This document shows positions 1 to 8,229 of a stretch of 17,227 nucleotides of DNA, piece by piece. Source of the stretch: Clostridium sp. UBA6758 (GTDB taxonomy: Bacteria; Bacillota; Clostridia; Clostridiales; Clostridiaceae); the NCBI GenBank assembly GCA_002453475.1, contig DKGY01000085.1, positions 600 through 17,826 on the forward strand, in the 5' to 3' direction. The stretch's first letter is position 1, and every line of letters begins with the position of its first letter. The notes under the pieces are model-generated. The model saw only the letters and a list, made by a program, of their open reading frames with translations. It made no database searches and was not told where the DNA came from. The position numbers were made by a program, and so were the translations under genes.

Positions 1-1
1 A

Positions 2-3000
2 TTGAAAAAAGATAAATTCAAACATCAACATGTAAAAAGAGCAAGTGACTTTGAAGACTATTTTTCAGAGTTATTTGAGGTTTTAGTTGATTTCAGAGAA
101 TCATTGCTAAGTATAAAAGATAAAGCCATGGTATCTATTATTGATGAATCTGTTAATCGAGTTGAAAGGAATGTAAATAGAAATATTGAAGAGCTAAAGG
201 CATTTAGACTTAATATTATAACCTGTGAAGAATTAAATAATTGGTACAAGACAAATACCAAAAACCAATGCACATTAGAGTTATTCAATCATGAGAACAA
301 GGAATTTATCAATGAGTTGCTTAACCGATTAAGTAAAAACACGATAAATATTAAAGGTGAAAATGTTTTTGAAACTGTAGCATATATCACTTATCTGTTT
401 TTAAATAATGATCGATTTAAGGAATACAAAGATAAATTAATAATTGTTGAAGATGAAGAATCGTGGAATAAATTGGGTAAGATGAATTATTCAAACTATA
501 TTTTCGTAAACAGGTTTAATAACATTGACCATTTAGAAGTAATAGAAAAAAACAAATGTGTGTTTGTATACGGAAAAAATGATTATTCAAAATCCAAAGA
601 TTTAATCGAATTAGATAAAAGATTTTTTAGAAATCTAATTGACAAGGTTACTCAATGTGGTTTCGATCATCAGGAAGCTTATGATATTTCAAGAGCCTCA
701 AGAAATAACTATACTATTTTAATGAGACGACTTTTATTAGGGAAGCAAAAGGAACCTATATGGGCAAATCTTAAAAAATATAAGAATTTAGTACCTGCTA
801 TGATAATTAATCAATGGCTTGACACAGATGCTGTATTTTTTGAATTATTGATCGATGATAAACAAAGTTATAATGATTATATTAATGAACTTGAAGGAAT
901 AAACAATGTTCAAGATCCTTTTTTTGTTGTACATAAAACATGGTATAACAACAATAAGTACATGATATCTGATCCTGAAGATGTTTGGGATTTTTTTAAA
1001 GATTTAGTTGACAATTCATTATTTGACAAATTGGAGCCAATGATTGATTTAATTTTAGGAGAAATTGATCCTAAATTTGAATTGCCAACAACCCAACACT
1101 ATTACGCAAGTATATTAGGGTATGTACCTCAATTCTCAAATGAACTTAAAAATGGTTTTATAGAGACTTTAATTTATCTATCAAGGCCTGAATCGAAAAT
1201 TAGTCATAATATAAAACAAAAAATTGAAGATGCACTTGATAGAATAAACTCTAAGAAAGAATGGTTTTCAATATCGGAAATCTTACCCTTAATTTTTGAG
1301 ATAAACCCTGATGCAGTATTAAACAAGATAGAAAAAGAGTTAGATAAGGATGATTCGGGATTGGTAAATCTTTTTATTGAAAAATCTGATGATTTTTTTA
1401 CCGGTAGAAATTATTATACACATGTTATATGTACATTAGAAAAAGCTCTTTATTCAAAAGGATATGCTTATAGAGCAATAGTAATTTTATCAAAGCTAAT
1501 GGATTTTGACATAGAGTATAAAATATCAAATTCGCCATTAAACACCTTATATAATGCTTTAGTTGCTTGGAATCATGAGTATATTTATTCGATTGATGAA
1601 AAAATAGAGTTCGTAAAATACATTGTTGAAAATAGAGAAAAAGGCTGGCAATTACTCAAAAAACTACTACCTTCAAATAGAGGAGGGAGTATTTCCACCT
1701 TAAGTAGGCCTAAATATATGCCTTACTTACTAAGTGATGAATTGAAATGGAAAAAGCAGATATATGATACCTACAATGAGTATTATCAGATTGCTTTGAA
1801 TAGTATTAACGGAAATGTTGATAACTTATGTGTTTTTTTTGAGGATTCGATATTTTTTAATTTTGAAATCTATGTAATTTTGAAAGTTACAACCTTGGAA
1901 TTAATAAACAAATTTATTGATGAAGAAAAGTACGTTTTATATAAAAGAATATATTCTTTGATTTCAAGGAATCGACATTTTCAAAATGCTGAATGGGTTC
2001 AATCAGAGGAAAATATGAAGAAACTTGAAAATGAAATACTTGATAAAATTAAATTTCAAGATGAATCATATAGGTATCAGCATATTTTTGAATCATATCA
2101 TGATATTTTACTTAATCCAGTTGTTTATGAGAGAAATGATGGACATAATTCTATTACCGAAAACCAAAAGCTTGAGGATGAACTTAAAAGAAGTTCAATA
2201 AAAAAGCTAGTAGAGCTTAATATTAATTGGAGTAAGTTTTTTAGAAGACTTTCTAAAGACACATCAAATTCAATTGGTATCTACATGGCGGAAGTAAAGA
2301 ATGATATTGTTTTTATTGAAGAAATAAGTAAATCATTGGCAGATGATAATAGACTTTCAATCTTAGCTGCGTATTATGGTTCACTTTATTCAATATTTGG
2401 CTTGGATATAGTTGATTCATTTATTAATAGCAAAAAATTGAGTGAAAAGAAGTATCTTGAATTAATGTTGAGTAGAGTAAAATTGGATAAATCAACTTTG
2501 TTTTTTTTGGACAAACTGAGTGAAGAACACAAGGAAATTTTTTGGAAAAATAATGGTGGTGCATATCATGTTCCAGAAGAATTTAAAGACTATGCTCTCA
2601 ATAATTACATTAGTTACAGAAATGCAAATACTTTAATTGAATTAGCTGATCATTATAGTTATCCAACTGATAAGCTTATTGAAGTGCTTGAAGTTGTCAA
2701 AGAAAGTCAAATTATGCATCACCAAATGACTTCTTACCACATCGAAAGAATTTTTGAAAAGATATATGAGGAGAACTTTCCAAAAGAAGAAATATCTCAG
2801 CAAGTTATGAATTTGGAAATTTACTTTTTACCAATCTTAGGTAAGGAAAATGGATTAAAGTATTTAAGGCATAATCTCAGTATTAATCCCAATCTATCAG
2901 CTGAGCTTATTAAATATGCATATAAAAGCGAAAATAGTAATGATAATAAGGTGCTTGATGAAAATGGAAAGCGTTTAGCAGAAATCGCTCATTCCATTCT

Positions 3001-3439
3001 GTTTTCTATTAAATTTTCACCTACCAATGATGGCATAGGCTTGATTGATTATAGTACTTTGAAAGATTGGTGCAATAAATATACTCTTGCAATAACACAA
3101 AATAATCAGAGAAAAGTCGGATTACAATACTTAGGACAGTTTCTTGCTAATACAAATATGGTTAACGAATCAAAGTTTCCTCAAGAATCTGTAAAGCAAG
3201 TAATTGAAGAGGCATTTGATGATGAATTGCTAATCGGTTTTTCAATAGAAATTAGTAACAGTATAGGTGTAAGGACTATTTCAGATGGATCAGATTTCTT
3301 AGAGTTATCAAGAAGATATGAAGGTTATGTTCAAAACTCTAAAATGTATCCCAAAACACAGAAGATTTTGAATGCAATCTCTGAAAGCTTTCATAGACAA
3401 TATGAATCAGAAAAAGAGAGTGCAAAGTATGAATATTAA
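2..3439 (+). CDS. Large uncharacterised protein, probably 5'-partial, partner of a protein kinase
   Basis: This is an open frame of about 1,145 codons that runs in from the left edge. The first possible start is a TTG at base 2, but no ribosome-binding site can be seen, so the true start may lie outside the window. I do not recognise a named domain. Residues 1-90 are charged and helical. Residues about 95-200 look like an alpha/beta segment, with hydrophobic strands (DKLIIVED, NYIFVNRF, KCVFVYGK) spaced as in the later part of some NTPase or nucleotide-binding domains, but no Walker A motif is present. From about residue 220 to the end it appears to be one long helical, repeat-like scaffold. 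There is no signal peptide or obvious membrane segment. The reading frame is intact and very AT-rich. Its last 11 bases overlap the kinase gene, so the two are almost certainly co-translated. I infer a sensor or effector scaffold controlled by, or controlling, the kinase. The function is unknown. Confidence 0.75.
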   Translation: MKKDKFKHQHVKRASDFEDYFSELFEVLVDFRESLLSIKDKAMVSIIDESVNRVERNVNRNIEELKAFRLNIITCEELNNWYKTNTKNQCTLELFNHENKEFINELLNRLSKNTINIKGENVFETVAYITYLFLNNDRFKEYKDKLIIVEDEESWNKLGKMNYSNYIFVNRFNNIDHLEVIEKNKCVFVYGKNDYSKSKDLIELDKRFFRNLIDKVTQCGFDHQEAYDISRASRNNYTILMRRLLLGKQKEPIWANLKKYKNLVPAMIINQWLDTDAVFFELLIDDKQSYNDYINELEGINNVQDPFFVVHKTWYNNNKYMISDPEDVWDFFKDLVDNSLFDKLEPMIDLILGEIDPKFELPTTQHYYASILGYVPQFSNELKNGFIETLIYLSRPESKISHNIKQKIEDALDRINSKKEWFSISEILPLIFEINPDAVLNKIEKELDKDDSGLVNLFIEKSDDFFTGRNYYTHVICTLEKALYSKGYAYRAIVILSKLMDFDIEYKISNSPLNTLYNALVAWNHEYIYSIDEKIEFVKYIVENREKGWQLLKKLLPSNRGGSISTLSRPKYMPYLLSDELKWKKQIYDTYNEYYQIALNSINGNVDNLCVFFEDSIFFNFEIYVILKVTTLELINKFIDEEKYVLYKRIYSLISRNRHFQNAEWVQSEENMKKLENEILDKIKFQDESYRYQHIFESYHDILLNPVVYERNDGHNSITENQKLEDELKRSSIKKLVELNINWSKFFRRLSKDTSNSIGIYMAEVKNDIVFIEEISKSLADDNRLSILAAYYGSLYSIFGLDIVDSFINSKKLSEKKYLELMLSRVKLDKSTLFFLDKLSEEHKEIFWKNNGGAYHVPEEFKDYALNNYISYRNANTLIELADHYSYPTDKLIEVLEVVKESQIMHHQMTSYHIERIFEKIYEENFPKEEISQQVMNLEIYFLPILGKENGLKYLRHNLSINPNLSAELIKYAYKSENSNDNKVLDENGKRLAEIAHSILFSIKFSPTNDGIGLIDYSTLKDWCNKYTLAITQNNQRKVGLQYLGQFLANTNMVNESKFPQESVKQVIEEAFDDELLIGFSIEISNSIGVRTISDGSDFLELSRRYEGYVQNSKMYPKTQKILNAISESFHRQYESEKESAKYEY

Positions 3440-4772
3440 GCCAAGTGAACTGGGGACACGTTTTTTAGAAAATTATGAGCTTGGCGAGTATATTGATAAG
3501 GGCGGAAATGGGAGTATTTACAAAGTTACGAGAAATCATGATGGTTCAATTTTTGCTTTAAAGTGCCTTTTAGGAAGTCGAACTAAGGAATGGGATAAAA
3601 AGCGGAAATTGAGATTTAGAAACGAGATAAATACTTTAAATGATTTAGGCGAATTGGGTAATCCATATGTTATGCCACTTGTTGATAATAATACTTCTGA
3701 TGAGGGACTGTACTGGTATTTAATGCCGTTAGGCAGAACAATCTCTGAAGTGTTTTCTAATGAAAAAATAGACCTTTATTCCAAAATACAATATTTTATT
3801 GATATAGCAAAAGGTATTAAGAGTATTCACGAGCTTGATTACTGCCATAGAGATATTAAGCCTAATAATATATTGATTGTAGAAGATAAAATCAAGCTTG
3901 CTGATTTTGGGCTGGTTTGGCACCCAAGTTTTGAGCCGCGAACACATAATGACGAGAAAGTAGGGCCAACAGAGACCATTGCCCCAGAAATGAGGGAAAA
4001 CAATCCAGAGCTAAAACACTCAAGTAAGGCTGACATTTATTCTTTTGTCAAAACAATATGGATGCTCATACTTGGTAGGAAAAGAGCTTTTGTTGATCAG
4101 TACAGTTATGAGACAAAGGATTATTTAAATTGTAGTATGGAAATTTTCAGACACGATGGAATCAGAACATTTTCAAGATTGAATGATTTAATTATGAGAG
4201 GTACTGAATATTTACCTGTAAATCGACCATCAATCGATGAGGTTATCAAAGAGTTAGAATCATTTGTTATGGATAACAAGCTATCCGATAAAGATATCAG
4301 TTTGATTAACCATATTGAAGTAATAAGACAAAACTTATACACGATAGAAAGTGACATTGAGATAATTACAAATATAACCAAAATGAAAGATTTTCTGAAT
4401 GGGATTTTTAAATCGAATATATATTTATTGGAAAATGAGCGGTTAGATGGAAGTTGTGATACAAAATTCGAAGTTAAGAAAATTCAAGTGACAGAAATTG
4501 AAAGTGGAATTATTTTTGAAAGTACAAATAATAAAAGGTATCTTCTAGTAGTAAATATGCTTGAAATTGATAAACAAAAAAACAAGATAAGCTTAAGTAC
4601 TATAGATATCAAAATAGAAAATATTCCTACAAACAGTATCTATGAATATATAGATTATTATTCAGTAGACATCATGGATAGATTGATAGGGAATTTTGAG
4701 GAACAAAATGAGAAATCTTTTATTGAAGTTATGAGTAGAGCAGAAAGGTTCATTTTATCAGTTGCCAATTAG
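3429..4772 (+). CDS. Serine/threonine protein kinase (Hanks type)
   Basis: This gene encodes a 447-residue cytosolic eukaryotic-type protein kinase. The kinase domain covers about residues 16-290 and all key motifs are present: glycine loop GGNGSIY (25-31), ATP-anchoring Lys45 in FALK, catalytic loop HRDIKPNN (140-147) with Asp142, magnesium-binding DFG (159-161), and APE (185-187). Asp202 of the helix F motif follows. The remaining 155 residues form an unrecognised, partly beta-rich tail with no transmembrane helix or PASTA repeats, so it is not the usual PrkC/Stk1 cell-wall sensor. I chose the ATG at 3429 because it leaves an 11-base overlap with the previous stop and puts the purine-rich AAAAAGAGAG before it. 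An upstream ATG at 3372 would add 19 poorly structured residues. The overlap makes a two-gene operon with the large protein. Phosphorylation of that partner, or of host or phage proteins, is inference. Confidence 0.93.
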   Translation: MNIKPSELGTRFLENYELGEYIDKGGNGSIYKVTRNHDGSIFALKCLLGSRTKEWDKKRKLRFRNEINTLNDLGELGNPYVMPLVDNNTSDEGLYWYLMPLGRTISEVFSNEKIDLYSKIQYFIDIAKGIKSIHELDYCHRDIKPNNILIVEDKIKLADFGLVWHPSFEPRTHNDEKVGPTETIAPEMRENNPELKHSSKADIYSFVKTIWMLILGRKRAFVDQYSYETKDYLNCSMEIFRHDGIRTFSRLNDLIMRGTEYLPVNRPSIDEVIKELESFVMDNKLSDKDISLINHIEVIRQNLYTIESDIEIITNITKMKDFLNGIFKSNIYLLENERLDGSCDTKFEVKKIQVTEIESGIIFESTNNKRYLLVVNMLEIDKQKNKISLSTIDIKIENIPTNSIYEYIDYYSVDIMDRLIGNFEEQNEKSFIEVMSRAERFILSVAN

Positions 4773-4819
4773 TAATCTTTGCTTAAATAATGGAAAAAGT
4801 TATAAAATTTGGGAGCTAG

Positions 4820-4840
4820 GGGGACAGGTTCGTTGTCTTA
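4820..4840 (+). repeat. Left GGGGACAGGTTC palindromic repeat
   Basis: This is the left arm of the inverted pair. Its core GACA (4822-4825) pairs with TGTC (4834-4837) around a 7-base loop. The 3' side ends TGTCTTA rather than the expected TGTCCC, so this copy is slightly decayed. Confidence 0.65.
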
Positions 4841-4940
4841 TTTTTGGAATGATTACATAAGTAGCTAGATTAGAAATTAGAAATTGATTGCTTTAAAGGA
4901 TTAGTACTTAGGGGAATTATCATTGATAGTTATGAAAACA

Positions 4941-4982
4941 AAAAGCTTGAAAATGGTTTATATGACTGATTTTCAAGCTTTT
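4941..4982. terminator. Strong hairpin, possible bidirectional terminator
   Basis: A perfect 13-bp stem pairs AAAAGCTTGAAAA (4941-4953) with TTTTCAAGCTTTT (4970-4982) around a 16-base loop. The A-rich left side and T-rich right side give U-tracts when transcribed in either direction. It sits 168 bases after the kinase stop and could end that transcript, although the stem is AT-rich and lies inside the repeat-bounded segment, so it may instead belong to that element. Confidence 0.6.
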
Positions 4983-5168
4983 ATTTACTTTGAGTTTTTG
5001 CGTAATATTTAAATTTTTGTTAACAAATTAGATAAAAAGGCAATTTAAATTTATCTATCAATCGATGTCTAATTTCAGTAATTTGCTATTGTAAAATTTT
5101 AGAGATATGTATAAAATTGAGATAGCGACGTGGGGGAGAAGGTAATTGAAATAAATCGAATAGAGTAA

Positions 5169-5189
5169 TGAGACAGTGAACCTGTCCCC
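5169..5189 (-). repeat. Right GGGGACAGGTTC palindromic repeat
   Basis: This is the right arm of the inverted pair, oriented on the minus strand. GACA (5172-5175) pairs with TGTC (5183-5186). It shares its first 12 bases exactly with the left arm. Confidence 0.65.
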
Positions 5190-5381
5190 ATGTTTCATAT
5201 TGCTTGACATTATATGTGAAAAATGATGCTACCTTTATTCCTGTAAGTATGGAAGTATATGTGCAGGACAGTGATGATTATCAATTATTGAAAAAGTACT
5301 AAAACTAATAGAACTCACTATATCTCAGTGAATTATAGATATCGGATACAGTGCAGGATGAATAGTTTGAAGGAGAGAGGT

Positions 5382-6230
5382 ATGATAACTAAAGTTATAG
5401 ATGAACAGCAAGTGAAAGCCGTCTGTGATGTGTTAGGTGAGACAAGTTTGGGATTTACGAAAACAGAGTTAACTAGGTTACTTCAGCAGTGTGGAATAGA
5501 AATAGTATCGGATGGTAAATCGAGTAATGGATATGTTTATCAAGTGGGTTTAAATAAAAGAGATTGGTTATATAATTGTTTAGTAAATGAAATTAATAAA
5601 AGCCACACTTTATTTAGAGTTTACACTTTTATTGAAAAATCACTAAATCCGGTTTCTTTTACAAATTCAGAGAGCAGGACAAAATATGAGTATTTATTAG
5701 AGGAAACAAATAAAGCACTTTTGCTGGCTGGTTTACAAGTTTCTAAGGAAGGTAAATTGATTGAGGTTATTCAAGCGAAAACGCTTGATGAAGTGGATAG
5801 GAGAGTGAATAGTTTAAAAAAGCAATTATATAATAGGTTGATACACAGTGAAGTTTAGAAGTATTGTATTAAGGATTTCTTGAGAAAGGATTATTATGAT
5901 GCAGTATTTGAGGCTTCAAAAGGCTTGGCTGAACGAGTAAGACAAATTACAGGTTTGACTACTGACGGAGGTACTTTGTTTCAAACAGCTTTTTCAAAAA
6001 ATGATCCTTATTTGTTTTTTAATGGACTGCAAACTGATAGTGAAAAGAGTGAGCATACAGGTGTTAAAGAGTTACTTGAAGCAATTTTTCATTTGGTCAG
6101 GAATCCAGCAGCACATACCCCTAAAATAAATTGGAAAGTAGATGAAGCAAAAGCACTTGATATCTTAACGCTAATATCATTTGCACATAAATATTTGGAT
6201 CAGTGCAATAAGATGCCTGGGAAACCTTAA
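5382..6230 (+). pseudogene. Ymh-family (TIGR02391) HEPN-type protein, interrupted by in-frame TAG
   Basis: Read through one stop, this is a 282-codon gene of the TIGR02391/Hypoth_Ymh family, typical of defence and abortive-infection loci. The ATG at 5382 is preceded by AAGGAG (5370-5375, 6-base spacing). A GTG 18 codons upstream lacks such a site. Codons 1-158 match the family N-terminus, ending NRLIHSEV. Codon 159 is TAG (5856-5858). Reading continues in the same frame as KYCIKDFLRKDYYDAVFEA and so on, exactly as the family should continue (usually Leu at the stop position, so TTG to TAG is the likely change). The C-terminal domain carries RNPAAH, R240 to H245 in readthrough numbering, the R-x4-H signature of HEPN ribonucleases. 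The stop removes this whole domain. A TTG at 5880 with AAGGA four bases upstream could restart translation of a 116-residue fragment. I call it a pseudogene. A sequencing error or amber readthrough remains possible. It pairs with the ATPase gene 49 bases downstream. Confidence 0.85.
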
Positions 6231-6279
6231 GAATTTGAATCAAGATATAAAATAAGCTTATTTAGTGAAAGGGTAAATT

Positions 6280-8133
6280 ATGCATAGAAAGTATTCATTA
6301 AGTTCCTATAGAGCTAATAATATTATAGAACCAATAACGGAAGAGCAAACGGGTTTCTTTTTTGTTGGCGAAAATGTTAAAAAACAGATTTGTGAATTAC
6401 AAAACCTCATAAAAGAGGACACATATGGTTGTTATTTAATATCGGGTATGAAAGGTATTGGGAAAACAAGTTTTATTAACACTACTTTATCAAATTTAGA
6501 AGATCAAATATTCAAAAAATCTTATGTTACAATCAAATTAAATTCTACTCGTGTGGCTGATGTTAATAATTTATTTTCATTACTGATTAAAGAGTTGTTA
6601 CGTGTTTCAAAAGATAAAAACAGCCTTATAAATGTTTTTTATAACAATCTAAGAAAAATAGAACTTGTATGTTCTGGAAATTTACAAGTTCATTGGGAAG
6701 AAGAGGCGGCAACTGCACTTAATGAAGGTGTTTCAAGTTCTTTCACAAAAGAAGAACAAGTTGGAGTTGATGTAACCGGAGCATTTAAATTGCCTTTAAT
6801 AGGAAGATTAATACGTGGGCAAATGAGTAACAATTTTGCTAAGACTGAATCAGAGTCAAATACGAAAAGAAAAATTGAATACAATATGAAAGAAGATCCA
6901 CATGAATTATTTAGAGAATTATTAAATGAGTTTGAAAGTTTAGGTATTAGATTAATTTTTATTTTTGATGAAGTAGACAAGTGTAGTACAACGTTTTTAG
7001 ATGAAATATTTAATCAATATAAAGATTTATTAACTAATTTTAAGATTTTCAGTATATTCCTAACAGATGAAAAGACATATAAAGCTTACAAGCAATCAAG
7101 AGACAGTTTACTATTTACTTATTTTATAAAAGCCTTCTATTTATCAAATATGTCATATGAAGAAACGCTAAGGTATTGTTTTGGACAACATTGTGAAGAA
7201 GACCTATGTAATGCTGATGTACTTTATTATATTTCGCTTGGAAATACCAGAGTAATAAATATTAATTACAAGACACATTTCAGACTTAATTTGTTTGATT
7301 CTGCACATGTTGCTTTATTATATAAGGCAAGATTGTTTCACTACATTATAGAGAGCATTCGATATGACTTGGATGTTGATGATATGAGAATGTTTAAAAA
7401 AGATATGCTCAAAGTGGATGTTAAAGCACTCATCGAATTTATCTTTGACATAAAAGAATGTCAGATATCTACAGCTACTGATTATTTTAATAATGTCAGA
7501 ACAAACAGATATCCTGAGGCAAATGAAATATTGGAATGCATTAGAAATTATAAAGATAGCTTAGAGATGAAAATGGTTAAATTTGAAAATGATAGGATAA
7601 TCATAGGCTATGATAAGGATATGCATTTACATAATTCATGGGAGAGCTTGGAGGCCTATGATCATAATTTAAATAAAAGGGTAACACTAAATAATAGAAT
7701 AAGAATTGAGAGTTTTTATCCTTTTTATGAGAAAGGGCTGGGTACTCACACGAATGGTATAGGTACAATTCAGCTGGTCAAGTTAGGAGATAATGAGCCA
7801 GAGTCGTATGAAGAAGCAATGGAGCATTTAATAATATCAAATTATTTTAATATTAATAAAATAATATGGCTGAAAAGAGTACGAGATGGAGGAAAAACAT
7901 GGTATACAGATGAAGAGTATTCACTTTTGGTTATAATTGATTCTGGCATAGGCATAAGATATGCTTTTTACAATGAGGCTGGGTCATACTCGAGTGAAGA
8001 AAGCAGGCGTATTACTGATTTGTTAAAAAAGATAAAAGATTTAGGTATAAATTACACTGAAAAAACCTTTTCTAATGGAGAAACTTCTGAGCAAGTTTTA
8101 CAACAGATTATAGACAGTTTAGATGAGTTTTAA
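6280..8133 (+). CDS. P-loop ATPase (AAA/STAND-like), partner of the HEPN gene
   Basis: This gene encodes a 617-residue protein with an N-terminal NTPase domain. Walker A is GMKGIGKT (56-63) and Walker B is LIFIFDEVDK (225-234), with Asp230 for magnesium and Glu231 as probable catalytic base. The FVGE motif just before Walker A and the DEVDK form resemble AAA_16/Orc-like and STAND ATPases. Residues about 165-185 (GAFKLPLIGRLIRGQ) are mildly hydrophobic and might touch a membrane, but no clear transmembrane helix is seen. The C-terminal half (about 330-617) is unrecognised and may be the sensor part. The start is ATG 6280, with GAAAGGG (6267-6273) upstream. It follows the Ymh-family gene by 49 bases with no terminator, so the two form an operon. 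The likely role, inferred, is energy-dependent sensing or control of the HEPN RNase during phage infection. The ATPase frame itself is intact. Confidence 0.85.
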   Translation: MHRKYSLSSYRANNIIEPITEEQTGFFFVGENVKKQICELQNLIKEDTYGCYLISGMKGIGKTSFINTTLSNLEDQIFKKSYVTIKLNSTRVADVNNLFSLLIKELLRVSKDKNSLINVFYNNLRKIELVCSGNLQVHWEEEAATALNEGVSSSFTKEEQVGVDVTGAFKLPLIGRLIRGQMSNNFAKTESESNTKRKIEYNMKEDPHELFRELLNEFESLGIRLIFIFDEVDKCSTTFLDEIFNQYKDLLTNFKIFSIFLTDEKTYKAYKQSRDSLLFTYFIKAFYLSNMSYEETLRYCFGQHCEEDLCNADVLYYISLGNTRVININYKTHFRLNLFDSAHVALLYKARLFHYIIESIRYDLDVDDMRMFKKDMLKVDVKALIEFIFDIKECQISTATDYFNNVRTNRYPEANEILECIRNYKDSLEMKMVKFENDRIIIGYDKDMHLHNSWESLEAYDHNLNKRVTLNNRIRIESFYPFYEKGLGTHTNGIGTIQLVKLGDNEPESYEEAMEHLIISNYFNINKIIWLKRVRDGGKTWYTDEEYSLLVIIDSGIGIRYAFYNEAGSYSSEESRRITDLLKKIKDLGINYTEKTFSNGETSEQVLQQIIDSLDEF

Positions 8134-8229
8134 GCTTTATTTATTCCATACAATTGATAACAATTATTACTTAATATACCCTCCGCCAAGGAATCACCAG
8201 CTACCTGCGACATCATTATTGTCTACTAA
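8134..8229. other. Short unexplained joint before the recombinase remnant
   Basis: These 96 bases run from the ATPase stop to the last in-frame stop (TAA 8227-8229) before recognisable recombinase sequence. About 8175-8215 is noticeably richer in GC than the ATPase gene and does not read as recombinase N-terminus in any frame I tried. It may be debris from the deletion or insertion that removed the recombinase start. There is a weak AATTG/CAATT hairpin near 8150-8165 and no clear T-tract. Confidence 0.4.

Larger units (their letters stand above)
4820..5189. mobile_element. REP-bounded element with no transposase (possible RAYT-type remnant)
   Basis: A 370-base segment is bounded by two inverted copies of one sequence. 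The left arm is 4820-4840 (GGGGACAGGTTCGTTGTCTTA). The right arm, 5169-5189, read on the minus strand, starts GGGGACAGGTTCACTGTCTC. The first 12 bases are identical and the remainder is close. Each arm can also fold on itself through GACA/TGTC with a 7-base loop. GGGGACAGGTTC-type palindromes are, from general knowledge, widespread extragenic repeats in Bacillota and often flank Y1 (RAYT-like) transposase genes. Nothing between these arms encodes such a protein, so this would be a non-autonomous copy or a deletion remnant. Mobility is inferred. The repeat structure is seen directly. Confidence 0.55.
4773..5381. other. 609-base non-coding stretch between two modules
   Basis: No convincing gene is present on either strand. 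The stretch contains a pair of oppositely oriented GGGGACAGGTTC repeats about 330 bases apart, and between them a 13-bp perfect hairpin. Right of the second repeat is a TTGACA (5204-5209), but the sequence 16-18 bases downstream is a poor -10 match. The stretch ends in the AAGGAG ribosome-binding site (5370-5375) of the Ymh-family gene. It separates the kinase operon from the HEPN/ATPase operon. Confidence 0.7.

Noticed and set aside
5204..5232. TTGACA (5204-5209) as promoter of the Ymh/ATPase operon
   Set aside because: The -35 is perfect, but 16-18 bases downstream the best -10 candidates (ATGCTA, TGCTAC) match poorly. It is not listed as a promoter.
5328..5381. GTG 5328 as the start of the Ymh-family gene
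   Set aside because: The extra 18 residues do not look like the family, there is no ribosome-binding site, and ATG 5382 has AAGGAG at ideal spacing.
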